Part shown: positions 55,961 to 64,000 of the stretch, piece by piece
Layout of the letters: each line of letters starts with the position of its first letter
How positions within the stretch are numbered: the stretch's first letter is position 1
From: Methanospirillum stamsii
Lineage (GTDB): Archaea > Halobacteriota > Methanomicrobia > Methanomicrobiales > Methanospirillaceae
DNA length: 64,000 bases
Reading direction: 5' to 3'
Assembly (NCBI RefSeq): GCF_003173335.1
Contig: NZ_QGMZ01000028.1
Span: forward strand, 1-64,000
The notes under the pieces: model-generated
Seen by the model: the letters and a program-made list of their open reading frames with translations, nothing else
What the model was told of the DNA's origin: nothing
The model's database searches: none
Position numbers and translations under genes: made by a program

Positions 55961-58525
55961 ATGACACTCCCGGATATTGAGACCATACAAGGACTTTCCA
56001 GTAAACAGGTAGCAGACCGGATAAGGACATTTGGATATAACGAACTCCCGGAACAGAAGAAAGACGGTATTATTGACATACTTCTTGAGGTTTTCAGGGA
56101 ACCGATGTTTCTTCTCCTGGTAGCCAGTGGTATTATCTACTTTTTCCTTGGTGACATCACCGAAGCGGTCATGCTCATGAGCTTTGTGGTGGTCATCATC
56201 GGTATCACGGTATACCAGGAGCGAAAGACCGAACGGGCACTTGAAGCACTCCGGAATCTCTCAAGTCCCCGGGCACTTGTAATCAGGGATGGAAAGCAGA
56301 GACGAATCGCCGGACGGGAGGTTGTTCCGGGTGATATTCTCATCCTTTCAGAAGGGGACCGGGTTCCTGCCGACGGAATTCTCCTCTCATCAAACAATAT
56401 CACGATTGACGAATCACTCCTTACCGGTGAATCGGTCCCGGTTCGAAAGATTACCTGGACGACAGGTCTGCCCCCACAGACTCCGGGCGGAGATGATCAG
56501 CCATTCGCATACTCCGGAACCCTTGTTGTCCAGGGTCAGGCCCTTATAGAAGTTAAAACCACCGGATCCCTGACCGAAATGGGAAAGATAGGCATGGTTC
56601 TTAAGGAAGTCGGGCGGGAAGATACCAGGCTGAAAGTGGAGATCTCCTCGATGGTGAAGGTAATCGCAACATGCGGCCTCTTTTTGTGTCTTCTCATCGT
56701 TATCATCTATGGAATCGGTCGGGGAGACTGGATATCCGGACTTCTTGCAGGAATTACTCTTGCGATGGCTATCCTTCCGGAAGAGTTCCCGGTGGTTTTA
56801 ACGGTTTTTCTTGCACTTGGGGCATGGAGAATCTCACAAAAGCAGGTGCTGACCCGTCAGGTACCTGCAATTGAAACCCTGGGGTCTGCATCTGTTCTGT
56901 GCGTAGACAAGACCGGAACACTCACCCTCAATAAAATGACCGTGCAATCCTTTTTCGCAGATGATGAATTCTGTGAGCATGATGGCGCTGGTGAAAATTC
57001 AGTCCCTGATTCCTGTCATGAACTGTCCGAATACGCCATTCTTGCCTGTAAGAAAGATCCCTTTGATCCAATGGAAAAAGCACTCGTCCAGCTATCTCAG
57101 GGAGATTTTGGAAAAACAGAACATATACATAAAGATTGGAACCTCATCACCGAATATCCTCTCTCATCTGAACTCCTGGCGATGTCAAATGTCTGGCAGT
57201 CTCCGGACGGTCATGATTTTATTATTGCCGCCAAGGGAGCTCCGGAGGCGATTGCTGATCTCTGCCATTTTTCAGAGCCGGAACAGAGAAAACTGGCAGA
57301 ACAGATAGATATGATGGCATCACGGGGACTTCGGATTCTTGGAGTTGCAAAATCGTCATTTTCACATACGGAGCTCCCGAGCATCCAGCATGACTTCGTT
57401 TTTACGTTCCTTGGTCTTATCGGGTTTGCCGATCCGGTAAGACCGGGGATCTCTGAAGCGGTGAGCGAATGTTATGCAGCCGGTATCAGGATAATTATGA
57501 TAACCGGTGATTATCCACGAACAGCCCAGAATATTGCGAATCAGATAGGGCTTAAGCATGCACAGAGCCCGGTTACCGGAACTGACCTTATCGAGTTATC
57601 AGATGATGAGCTCAAAGACCGGCTCCGGACTGCTACGGTCTTTGCACGGGCCGTTCCTGAACAGAAACTGCGGATAGTCAAAGCACTGAAGGGAAATAAT
57701 GACGTTGTTGCCATGACCGGTGACGGGGTCAATGATGCACCGGCTCTGAAATGTGCAGATATCGGAATTGCCATGGGTGGGAGAGGCACCGATGTTGCCC
57801 GTGAAGCATCATCCCTCGTCCTTCTTGACGATAATTTCACTTCTATCGTCTCTGCGGTCAGACTTGGCCGGAGAATCTATGACAACCTGAAGAAGGCAAT
57901 GGCCTATATCTTCTCAATACACATCCCAATCGCCGGAATGTCTCTCATTCCCGTCCTCTTTGATATGCCGCTCATCCTCATGCCCATGCATATTGTATTC
58001 CTTGAACTCATCATAGACCCGACCTGTTCCATTGTCTTTGAGGCTGAAAAGGAAGAACATGATATCATGAACAGGCCGCCCCGGTCTGCGGATGAACGGC
58101 TCTTTACACCGAAAACTCTCTTTCTCAGCCTGATGCAGGGATTTGTTGTCCTGGGCGTTGTGCTCCTCGTATATCTTCATTCCCTGATGAGCGGGCTTGG
58201 TGAGGCAGAAGTGCGTACCATGACTTTTATCACCATTGTGCTCGCAAACCTGCTTCTCATCCTGACCAACCGGTCCTGGTCAGAGACGATAATCTCCACG
58301 ATCCGGACACCAAATAAGGCAATGCAATGGGTATTTGCCGGAACGATAAGCAGTCTTGTCCTGATCCTGATAATTCCGGCACTCCGGGATCTCTTCAGGT
58401 TTTCATTGATTCCGGCGGAAGGAATAATCACCTGTGTGTTAGCAGCTGGCTTGAGTGTACTCTGGTTTGAGGCCTGGAAACTCTGGAACCTCAGAAAAAG
58501 TCCTGATTTCACGGATATTACATGA
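55961..58525 (+). CDS. P2-type cation-transporting ATPase with PEEFP helix-4 motif
   Basis: 854 aa: N-terminal cation-ATPase domain (GLSSKQVADRIRTFGYNELP), TGES, D316 in CVDKTGTLTLNK, KGAPE, MTGDGVNDAPALK, and ten helices. Helix 4 reads LAMAILPEEFPVVLTVFLAL, with EEF in place of the EGL of Ca2+ pumps; such pumps are a distinct bacterial/archaeal group of uncertain ion. It converges on and overlaps the KUP gene by 8 nt at their 3' ends, so transcripts would be partly antisense. Confidence 0.85.
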   Translation: MTLPDIETIQGLSSKQVADRIRTFGYNELPEQKKDGIIDILLEVFREPMFLLLVASGIIYFFLGDITEAVMLMSFVVVIIGITVYQERKTERALEALRNLSSPRALVIRDGKQRRIAGREVVPGDILILSEGDRVPADGILLSSNNITIDESLLTGESVPVRKITWTTGLPPQTPGGDDQPFAYSGTLVVQGQALIEVKTTGSLTEMGKIGMVLKEVGREDTRLKVEISSMVKVIATCGLFLCLLIVIIYGIGRGDWISGLLAGITLAMAILPEEFPVVLTVFLALGAWRISQKQVLTRQVPAIETLGSASVLCVDKTGTLTLNKMTVQSFFADDEFCEHDGAGENSVPDSCHELSEYAILACKKDPFDPMEKALVQLSQGDFGKTEHIHKDWNLITEYPLSSELLAMSNVWQSPDGHDFIIAAKGAPEAIADLCHFSEPEQRKLAEQIDMMASRGLRILGVAKSSFSHTELPSIQHDFVFTFLGLIGFADPVRPGISEAVSECYAAGIRIIMITGDYPRTAQNIANQIGLKHAQSPVTGTDLIELSDDELKDRLRTATVFARAVPEQKLRIVKALKGNNDVVAMTGDGVNDAPALKCADIGIAMGGRGTDVAREASSLVLLDDNFTSIVSAVRLGRRIYDNLKKAMAYIFSIHIPIAGMSLIPVLFDMPLILMPMHIVFLELIIDPTCSIVFEAEKEEHDIMNRPPRSADERLFTPKTLFLSLMQGFVVLGVVLLVYLHSLMSGLGEAEVRTMTFITIVLANLLLILTNRSWSETIISTIRTPNKAMQWVFAGTISSLVLILIIPALRDLFRFSLIPAEGIITCVLAAGLSVLWFEAWKLWNLRKSPDFTDIT

Positions 58526-60329
58526 TAAACCGGGTAATAACCCCATGTATCTTCTCAGAAGGCAGTGCATAAAACTGCACAAAGGGAGGAGATACCTTTT
58601 TGATTATCCCAAACAGGTTCCAGATCATCTTATCACTCATGATATTTTCAATCCCGTAAAAGATCGTCTTTTCATCTATCCCGTGCTGGCGGAGGAGTGA
58701 TTCAACATCCAACACCTCCATGTATCCGGTTTCGATACTAAAAAACGACAACCCTTTCTCTATCTCCTGCTGAAAATAGGTGCTGATTCCAAAGGGATGG
58801 TTTGTCATCCGGATGGAGACGAAAATATTCGACTCATACAGGATGTTATTCTGAAAGAAGATAGTCCCAATGTATGGAGATACATATTTGATATCAGAGG
58901 TAAAGTATAGTCCGGCACCCGAAATTTTGCAGATAGATGCGTATAACTCATTATATCTTTCAATAAACTGGTCGTAGGGAATTGGTTTCAGGGTTGTATA
59001 GAGCTTTTTCTGTCCGGTGATAAAGATAACAATTATCGCGAATGGGACGGCTGCAAGGATGAGCGACCAGTATCCTCCATGAGGAAGTTTTGTCAGTGAT
59101 GCCAGAAGGAAGGTTGCATCGATGACCAATAAGAGCGACATTATCCCGACTTTCACGTTATCTCTCTTCTTATAGAAGATGAGCAGTAGCATCAGGGTGG
59201 ATATGGTCATATTTCCGGTAACGGCAAGGCCATACGCAGCTCCCAGATGTTCTGATGACTGAAAGGTGATCATGACCAGGAGCACGGATATCAGGAGCAG
59301 CCAGTTAACGGTATCGATGTAGATTTGCGATTGCATAGAGGAGGAGGTGAAGTCAATCTTCATCTTCGGAATGATCCGGGTGGTCATCCCCTGGTACACG
59401 ATGGAGAACATCCCGCTGATCATCGCCTGTGATGCAATTATGGTTGCACATATACTAAGGAGCAGGAAAGGAAGATACAGGACACCTACCTGCGTTGAGA
59501 CCATGGAAAAAAGGACCGAACCCATAGAACCATGTTCTAGAACAAACGCTCCCTGCCCGAGATAACTGAGCATAAGTGCCGGAAAGACGATATACCATCC
59601 TTTTATTATCGGTTCACGACCAAGATGGCCCATATCAGCGTAGAGTGCTTCTCCCCCGGTGATACATAATACGACTGCAGATAAGACCAGAAGAGAGACA
59701 ATGCCCTGTTCAAGAAGAAATCCAAGTGCATAATGCGGGCTTAAAGCAAGCAGAATCCGTGGATTGTGGATGATTGCAAAACCACCGGTTACAGACAATG
59801 AAAGGAACCAGACGAGCATTACCGGGCCAAACATCCATGAAATCTGTTCTGTTCCCCGACGCTGGATACTAAACAGGCTGATTGCGATTATTGCAGCAAT
59901 GCCGATAAGAATCATTCCGGACAGGTTTTCAAGCCCTGGAACTAATGCTATTCCTTCTACTGCCGATAGAATACTGATTGCCGGCGTAATAACCCCGTCA
60001 CCCATAAACAGACAGATACCGATGATGGCAAGAAATGATATGGGAGGGACCAGGGATGATTCTTTCAGATGCGATAATAATACCTCTTTTAAGACGATTG
60101 TCCCCCCTTCACCCTTGCTGCTTACACTCATGGCAAGCCAGACATACTGGAGCGTGATAACGAAAAATAAACTCCAGAATATCAGGGACAGAATGCCAAA
60201 AATATTCTGTTCTGATGGATTTATGACTAGCAGAATGATACTTATCGTGTATATTGGACTGGTCCCGATATCCCCGAATACCAGGCCTAATGATTTTATT
60301 ATCCGGGAATCAGCCAGCCGAGAAACCAT
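58518..60329 (-). CDS. kup: KUP-family potassium transporter
   Basis: 603 aa from the ATG at 60329, chosen over 60353 because AAAGGATACC lies just before it and because the KUP start IIKSLGLVFGDIGTSPIYT follows closely. About 12 helices, VWLAMSVSSKGEGGTIVLKE and GDGVITPAISILSAVEGIAL, then a cytoplasmic C-terminal domain of about 150 residues. It takes up K+ with H+. It is next to P-type ATPases in an ion-handling region. Confidence 0.9.
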   Translation of the reverse strand: MVSRLADSRIIKSLGLVFGDIGTSPIYTISIILLVINPSEQNIFGILSLIFWSLFFVITLQYVWLAMSVSSKGEGGTIVLKEVLLSHLKESSLVPPISFLAIIGICLFMGDGVITPAISILSAVEGIALVPGLENLSGMILIGIAAIIAISLFSIQRRGTEQISWMFGPVMLVWFLSLSVTGGFAIIHNPRILLALSPHYALGFLLEQGIVSLLVLSAVVLCITGGEALYADMGHLGREPIIKGWYIVFPALMLSYLGQGAFVLEHGSMGSVLFSMVSTQVGVLYLPFLLLSICATIIASQAMISGMFSIVYQGMTTRIIPKMKIDFTSSSMQSQIYIDTVNWLLLISVLLVMITFQSSEHLGAAYGLAVTGNMTISTLMLLLIFYKKRDNVKVGIMSLLLVIDATFLLASLTKLPHGGYWSLILAAVPFAIIVIFITGQKKLYTTLKPIPYDQFIERYNELYASICKISGAGLYFTSDIKYVSPYIGTIFFQNNILYESNIFVSIRMTNHPFGISTYFQQEIEKGLSFFSIETGYMEVLDVESLLRQHGIDEKTIFYGIENIMSDKMIWNLFGIIKKVSPPFVQFYALPSEKIHGVITRFIM

Positions 60330-60353
60330 AAGGTATCCTTTCCATAGAAACAT

Positions 60354-60591
60354 TATAGGGTTTCTGGTTTTTTAAAAAGAACAAAAAATATGGGAATACA
60401 TCAGAGAGAACTTTAGCCAACCTATTGGTGATTGCATCGGTGAGTGGAACTTTAGCATGACGGGATGTTTCAGGTGTCTACCTGTCTATGTGATAAAGGA
60501 GTAAAAAATGAGTATGAGACTTAAGGATTTTGTTTACACCGCATTCCAAGCCCAAAGATATACACATGAGAAAAACCTAGAATAAAGGTAA
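60354..60591. other. Intergenic, with one micro-ORF
   Basis: KUP promoter on the left. The only coding candidate is the 25-codon frame at 60508-60585. The rest is AT-rich with no motif recognised. Confidence 0.3.
60508..60585 (+). CDS. Possible micro-ORF (25 aa)
   Basis: MSMRLKDFVYTAFQAQRYTH and EKNLE, preceded by AAAGGAG six bases before ATG, an unusually good ribosome site for this region. No known family. It may be the end of a lost gene or a leader for the decayed DUF4258 gene that follows. Low certainty. Confidence 0.2.
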   Translation: MSMRLKDFVYTAFQAQRYTHEKNLE

Positions 60592-60898
60592 AATCAACAC
60601 ATTGCAATTGATATATCTGGTAAAAAAATTATCTCAATAGTTCATGCGTATCAAAAGATGATGGAGCGGTCAATTTTAGGAAGATATTGTCACCTGTATT
60701 AAAAAGGGGACTATTATCAGGACATATGGGGATTCAAAACCTTTTCCTGCATATTTGGAATCCCATGTACACAAAAACTGAACAATACATGTCAACTATG
60801 CTATTAATGAAACAGAAGGAACGATTGTAATTATTACAGCATATGAACCTGATCCGGAACTTTTGGATGAGACCTATACTTATAAGGTGAAGAAATGA
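60592..60898 (+). pseudogene. DUF4258 toxin broken by frameshift and TGA
   Basis: HIAIDISGKKIISIVHAYQK (frame of 60598), then a shift near 60670-60680 into EDIVTCIKKGTIIRTYGDSK, PFPAYLESHVHKN, TGA (60779-60781), and TIHVNYAINETEGTIVIITA with YEPDPELLDE, the DUF4258 pattern. No start codon is present. The stop overlaps the ATG of the intact YgiT gene (ATGA). Toxin inactivated by at least two lesions. Confidence 0.75.
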
Positions 60899-61134
60899 AG
60901 TGCATTCAATGTAATGAAGGAGTAACGGTTGATGGTTTAACTACTGTCGCATTTGAGAAAAATGGAGTCGCGTTTCTTTTCAGACACGTTCCTGCAATGA
61001 TTTGTCCGGTATGTGGTGAAGAGTATTTGTCAGAAGAGATTCAGGACAGGCTTACTGAAATAACTAACAGGTGCCTGGAACCAGGGCTGACAGTTAATGT
61101 GTATGATTTTCAGGCAGGACCAATAACTGCGTGA
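60895..61134 (+). CDS. YgiT-type zinc-finger antitoxin
   Basis: 79 aa: MKCIQCNEGVTVDGLTTVAF, then FRHVPAMICPVCGEEYLSEE. Two CxxC pairs bind Zn. This is the MqsA-N-like YgiT family, usually paired with DUF4258 toxins. The reading frame is intact although the toxin before it is dead. A short C-terminal extension (TNRCLEPGLTVNVYDFQ) would contact DNA or toxin. Confidence 0.8.
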   Translation: MKCIQCNEGVTVDGLTTVAFEKNGVAFLFRHVPAMICPVCGEEYLSEEIQDRLTEITNRCLEPGLTVNVYDFQAGPITA

Positions 61135-61197
61135 ATATTACAAAATTTTCTTAATTGATGCGACCTTTCCAGCACGGTTGACTTATTATCACGAAAA

Positions 61198-61407
61198 TCA
61201 GGGTTGGGGTTTTTCATCCTCAAAGGCTTTCATTTCTGCAACTAGGTCGTCCATACTCTCATTAAACAAGTTACGTCTCTCAATTATGTAATCACCGATC
61301 CCTGGATAATATATCCGGATAAACCGGGCGGTATCAACCGGTCCTAATTTCTCAATAAGTGCGGATATACTCTCTTATTGCAGTTGTGCAATAGGTTTTA
61401 CTTTCAT
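61198..61407 (-). pseudogene. Small conserved-looking protein with an in-frame TAA
   Basis: MKVKPIAQLQ, TAA (61375-61377), ESISALIEKLGPVDTARFIR, IYYPGIGDYIIERR, and VAEMKAFEDEKP. The strong, coding-like character on both sides of the stop points to a recent Gln/Glu-to-stop change. The frame upstream (NTPKLSTHTTANRIAHRVRC then LEEFVKFL) overlaps this ATG and is also a relic, so this was an operon, perhaps a toxin-antitoxin pair. Family not named. Confidence 0.5.
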
Positions 61408-61514
61408 AAGAATTTAACAAACTCCTCAAGGCATCGTACCCGATGAGCGATTCTGTTTGCTGTAGTATGTGTAGAGAGTTTCGGAGTATTAATTAACCCA
61501 TATCAGAAACAGTG

Positions 61515-61808
61515 TTATCTGATGGCGATAATCATCTGAAGGTTATAATGGGCTATTTTCCGGGAAACCTCCCGATTTCCTTCCTGTCGAACTATCAAGT
61601 ATTCCTTGATAGTTCGTTCCTCGGTTAATTCACCCTCTTTAAGGACATTAAGGATATGGAGATTGATATTTTGCAAAGAGGTCTGATAGAGGTCAGCAAT
61701 CTGGGCCTGGGTCATCCAGATGGTCTCACCATCAATGAGGATAGAGATTTTTGTTTTCCCGTCCTCTGTTTGGTACATGAGGAGGCTTTGATCAGGAGGA
61801 GCGGTCAC
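61515..61808 (-). pseudogene. N-terminal fragment of a RhuM-family DNA-binding protein
   Basis: 97 codons: ISILIDGETIWMTQAQIADL, YQTSLQNINLHILNVLKEGE, KEYLIVRQEGNREVSRKIAH, then YNLQMIIAIR and stop. RhuM proteins continue IAIGYRV... for 200 more residues, so it is truncated. Its ATG overlaps the stop of the restriction-enzyme fragment. Confidence 0.75.
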
Positions 61809-62029
61809 GAAACGGACTCCTCGATAATTTTTACCATATATTCGTGGATGACATCTTTATAGAGTTCAGAAATGCCTGCTTTATTGTATACATCCCACCC
61901 GAGTGCTTCAAAGAAAGGGTTAAGGAACTCATTCCGGAGCTGAGTTTCGTTGTAATCCGTTGCGGTATATTTTGAACGATAAGAAGCAAACCTGTTTATG
62001 AGTTCAAGAACTTCGGGTGGACAAGGCAT
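61805..62029 (-). pseudogene. N-terminal fragment of a restriction-modification (Eco57I-like) enzyme
   Basis: 74 codons: LELINRFASYRSKYTATDYN, ETQLRNEFLNPFFEALGWDV, AYKDVIHE-like ELYKDVIHEYMVKIIEESVS then stop. This is the N-terminus of large fused methyltransferase/endonuclease proteins (type IIG/I-like); everything after the first 65 residues is missing. Confidence 0.7.
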
Positions 62030-62332
62030 ATAAAAAGATTATCGGTGGTGCATAAAAAAGAATCCGGTTTGTTCTATCCTGGTTTGAGTGATTTTAGATA
62101 TTCCACATCTGCTCTGAAATCCCATAGCAAGGTGGGTTACATGACTGACAGTGCCGATACATCAGGTATGGGAGGGTGGTTTATAGCGGTATGAATGTAT
62201 CTCCTTATAAACCGGATTACTGTATGACGCCATGAATTCATAAGCAGGAAGAGAAGATGGTAAAACCGATTCGCTGATATGATGTAATGAATCTTTGATT
62301 TAAAAAAATAAATCGGAATTTGATTCCGTTTT
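62030..62332. other. Intergenic, nothing recognised
   Basis: No open frame of note and no family similarity. The right end probably contains the terminator of the RRM gene (T-rich TTTTTTAATATTTTTCC on the coding strand side near 62330). Confidence 0.3.
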
Positions 62333-63007
62333 TTAATATTTTTCCGGTTTATACTGTGATTTCGAAGATCTCTTCTCTTTCACCCAGGTTGGCACTCTGG
62401 ATTTTTTTTGCGGTTTGGATGATGGTGATTCAGATTTTTGTGGGGCTTCAGGTTTTCCTGGCTCCTTTTTAGCGGTTCTACCCGCCGGAATCGTGGAAAC
62501 GGCTTTCGCTCCCGAGTATTTTTTGTCAGAGTCTGGAGTGGATTTTGGGCGGTTCTGACCTGATGGGGTCTTTGGTCTGATATCTCCTTCATACCGGGAA
62601 CGTTCCGGACGAACTGGACTTCGTGAGTCCCCGGGGCTATTACGATTTTTCCACTCAGGTCTTGGAGATCTTCTTTCTTCTCCGGAAGGAGAGGAATATG
62701 TTCTTCTGGATTCAGGTGCAGGTCTTTTTTCGCGGAAATCCTGCGTCCTTTTATCTGATTTATTGTCAGACCGGCGTGTTCCCGGCACCCCGTCTATGAG
62801 AAGTTTTCTCCCCTCAAACACCGATTCGGGTAGGGTTTTTAGAATTTTCTGGGCCTGTTCCTCAGTTCCCATCTCAACAAATGCGTATCCTTTCCCTTCC
62901 ATCATTTTTACATCAATAACAGTACCATATGCTGCTAAAAAGGAACGCAGTTTATCCGCTGTTACTGAATAGTTAAGATTTCCAATGAATAATTTTCTTT
63001 TTTTCAT
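62333..63007 (-). CDS. RRM-domain RNA-binding protein with a long basic tail
   Basis: 224 aa. Residues 1-75 are an RRM: RNP2 is LFIGNL (6-11) and RNP1 is KGYAFVEM (39-46), with the aromatic Y41 and F43 that stack on RNA. Residues 76-224 are disordered, rich in K, R, S, P and E (for example RRTYSSPSGEERRSPRPEWK), like RNA-chaperone tails. RRMs of this short type are common in bacteria and eukaryotes but scarce in archaea, so transfer is likely. The tail is a probable spot for phase separation or RNP assembly (inference). Confidence 0.85.
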   Translation of the reverse strand: MKKRKLFIGNLNYSVTADKLRSFLAAYGTVIDVKMMEGKGYAFVEMGTEEQAQKILKTLPESVFEGRKLLIDGVPGTRRSDNKSDKRTQDFREKRPAPESRRTYSSPSGEERRSPRPEWKNRNSPGDSRSPVRPERSRYEGDIRPKTPSGQNRPKSTPDSDKKYSGAKAVSTIPAGRTAKKEPGKPEAPQKSESPSSKPQKKSRVPTWVKEKRSSKSQYKPEKY

Positions 63008-63243
63008 AATTCATCCTATTGCTCTCATTCCCTTAAATGGAGTAAACCCTATTGACTCCTGATAATTGATACATTTGATTAGTCATATCATACGCTTGCT
63101 GTGTGCTAGAATGTAACTGATGTCTGAAAAAAATCAAGATATCGAAATAATACTTTAGATCTGATCTCGTAAGCCATTAAAACTCGCCGGAACAGGTTCA
63201 ATTTCTCTTTTCAAAGTCAGGCCGGGAACAGAAGGAAACGTCA
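63008..63243. promoter_or_regulatory. Upstream region of the RRM gene
   Basis: About 235 bp between the RRM start and the end of the DUF2117 gene. AT-rich segments near 63120-63170 could hold the promoter. No clear operator or riboswitch seen. Confidence 0.25.
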
Positions 63244-64000
63244 TCATAAAACTGGTATCTCTCTATGCACAATCCTGACCCGGCTTCCTAGTTCTTCAAT
63301 TATTTTCTCTACCCACTCATCAAAGACCACTGGATAATTCGGCACTTTACCTGCAATTTCAATGCCAAGATCATCATCACGTTCGCTAACAGCCTCAAGC
63401 ACCACACTACCCGGTGCATATCCTTCCGGAACAATCCCATCAATATCGCCATCAGTAATCCCAAGAATTGGGATTCCCCTAAAACAGCCGATATGACCAC
63501 ATATTGAGGTTGTATCATCACCAATCGTGAGAATCCCACAGATGTCCGGGTCAAAGGCACCATAACAGGCCATTGCTGAATGATCTATTACTGCAATTCG
63601 TCCGGTCTTTGATATCCGGTCACTCTTCTTCGGTTGTGATAACCGGATATTTCCACTCTTACACCATGCTTTTTGGATATCCGGGCATCCAAACCGCATC
63701 AGTTTTTCAACCCCGTGATCTTTGAGTTTTATACCCGATACTGCATGTAGTGCTCCATCCTTTATAGTAATGAGTGCTTCATCGCCGGTTGCATATCCGA
63801 TGATGATCCCATTAACAAAAACCGGTTCTCCAGGCAGACACCCTCCTATGCACCGGGTATCAGGAGGATTGTCCGGGTGGGAATCTCCTGAACATATTTG
63901 ATATCCGGTTATTTCAGACAGCCAAAGACAGAGAGAAGAATCTACAGTTCCCCAGATAAGGATCTTGCCGGTTCCGGGATCGATAAGAATCAGCCCACGA
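63244..64000 (-). CDS. DUF2117 family protein, C-terminal part (runs off the window)
   Basis: At least 252 residues; the frame is open to the window edge. ILIDPGTGKILIWGTVDSSL and MRFGCPDIQKAWCKSGNIRL identify the methanogen-type DUF2117 family. Cys-containing segments (CIGGCLPGEP, AMACYGAFDPDICG) and a C-terminal helical domain (VVFDEWVEKIIEELG) are visible. Function unknown; the family is largely confined to methanogens, supporting the assignment of the organism. Confidence 0.7.
   Translation of the reverse strand, partial: RGLILIDPGTGKILIWGTVDSSLCLWLSEITGYQICSGDSHPDNPPDTRCIGGCLPGEPVFVNGIIIGYATGDEALITIKDGALHAVSGIKLKDHGVEKLMRFGCPDIQKAWCKSGNIRLSQPKKSDRISKTGRIAVIDHSAMACYGAFDPDICGILTIGDDTTSICGHIGCFRGIPILGITDGDIDGIVPEGYAPGSVVLEAVSERDDDLGIEIAGKVPNYPVVFDEWVEKIIEELGSRVRIVHREIPVL

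Overview
The window reads as chromosome of a methanogenic archaeon of the order Methanomicrobiales, most likely a Methanospirillum-like organism. This is an inference from gene content: a methanogen-type DUF2117 protein at the right edge, very large PAS-rich sensors, a soluble poly-HAMP chemotaxis receptor, orphan periplasmic-binding proteins, TATA-like boxes about 28 nt ahead of start codons (leaderless mRNAs), and many decaying toxin-antitoxin and IS genes. No rRNA, tRNA or CRISPR array was seen.

Layout. 1-0.3 kb: edge of an IS-related unit (DUF2080). 0.8-5.7 kb: a tight minus-strand operon (DUF362, a UbiA prenyltransferase of the decaprenyl-phosphate phosphoribosyltransferase type, a PHP phosphoesterase, a flippase-like UPF0104 protein, a GT-C glycosyltransferase) that looks like a lipid-linked sugar pathway for surface glycosylation. 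6-23 kb: mostly exported proteins: a lipoprotein, a polysaccharide-deacetylase-like protein, a papain-type protease, a ThrE exporter, a binding-protein/legumain fusion with a second binding protein, a subtilase, two paralogous Cys-tailed proteins and a 469-aa orphan. 23-31 kb: a soluble chemotaxis receptor divergent from an HTH-PAS-PocR sensor. 31-35 kb: an Mg-type P-ATPase and an EamA transporter. 35-38 kb: a two-gene cassette of an incomplete subtilisin-like protein and a tandem trypco2-like protein, flanked on the left by a truncated copy of yjbQ and on the right by intact yjbQ. 38-43.8 kb: an accessory zone with an intact HicBA pair and numerous broken genes (DUF3795, HIT, YgiT/DUF4258, IS481, PIN toxin, IS630). 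43.9-48 kb: a membrane sensor, an SRAP protein, and one broken plus one intact MntA/HepT pair. 49-60 kb: two more P-type ATPases, a KUP potassium transporter, an orphan binding protein, and remnants of transposases and of a type I methylase. 60.5-62 kb: another gene graveyard (DUF4258/YgiT, RhuM, restriction-enzyme fragment). 62-64 kb: an RRM-type RNA-binding protein and DUF2117.

Themes. (1) The protease-plus-trypco2 pair is the best candidate for a little-described, possibly defensive system. (2) In three toxin-antitoxin loci the toxin is broken by a point lesion while the overlapping antitoxin is intact. (3) Two large sensors end in the same short tail, which resembles a histidine-kinase dimerisation helix with Asp in place of the phosphoacceptor His and no ATPase domain. 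(4) The 0.8-5.7 kb operon has the ingredients of an archaeal polyprenyl-phospho-pentose route. Functions rest on motif and family recognition by eye; no database search was possible.
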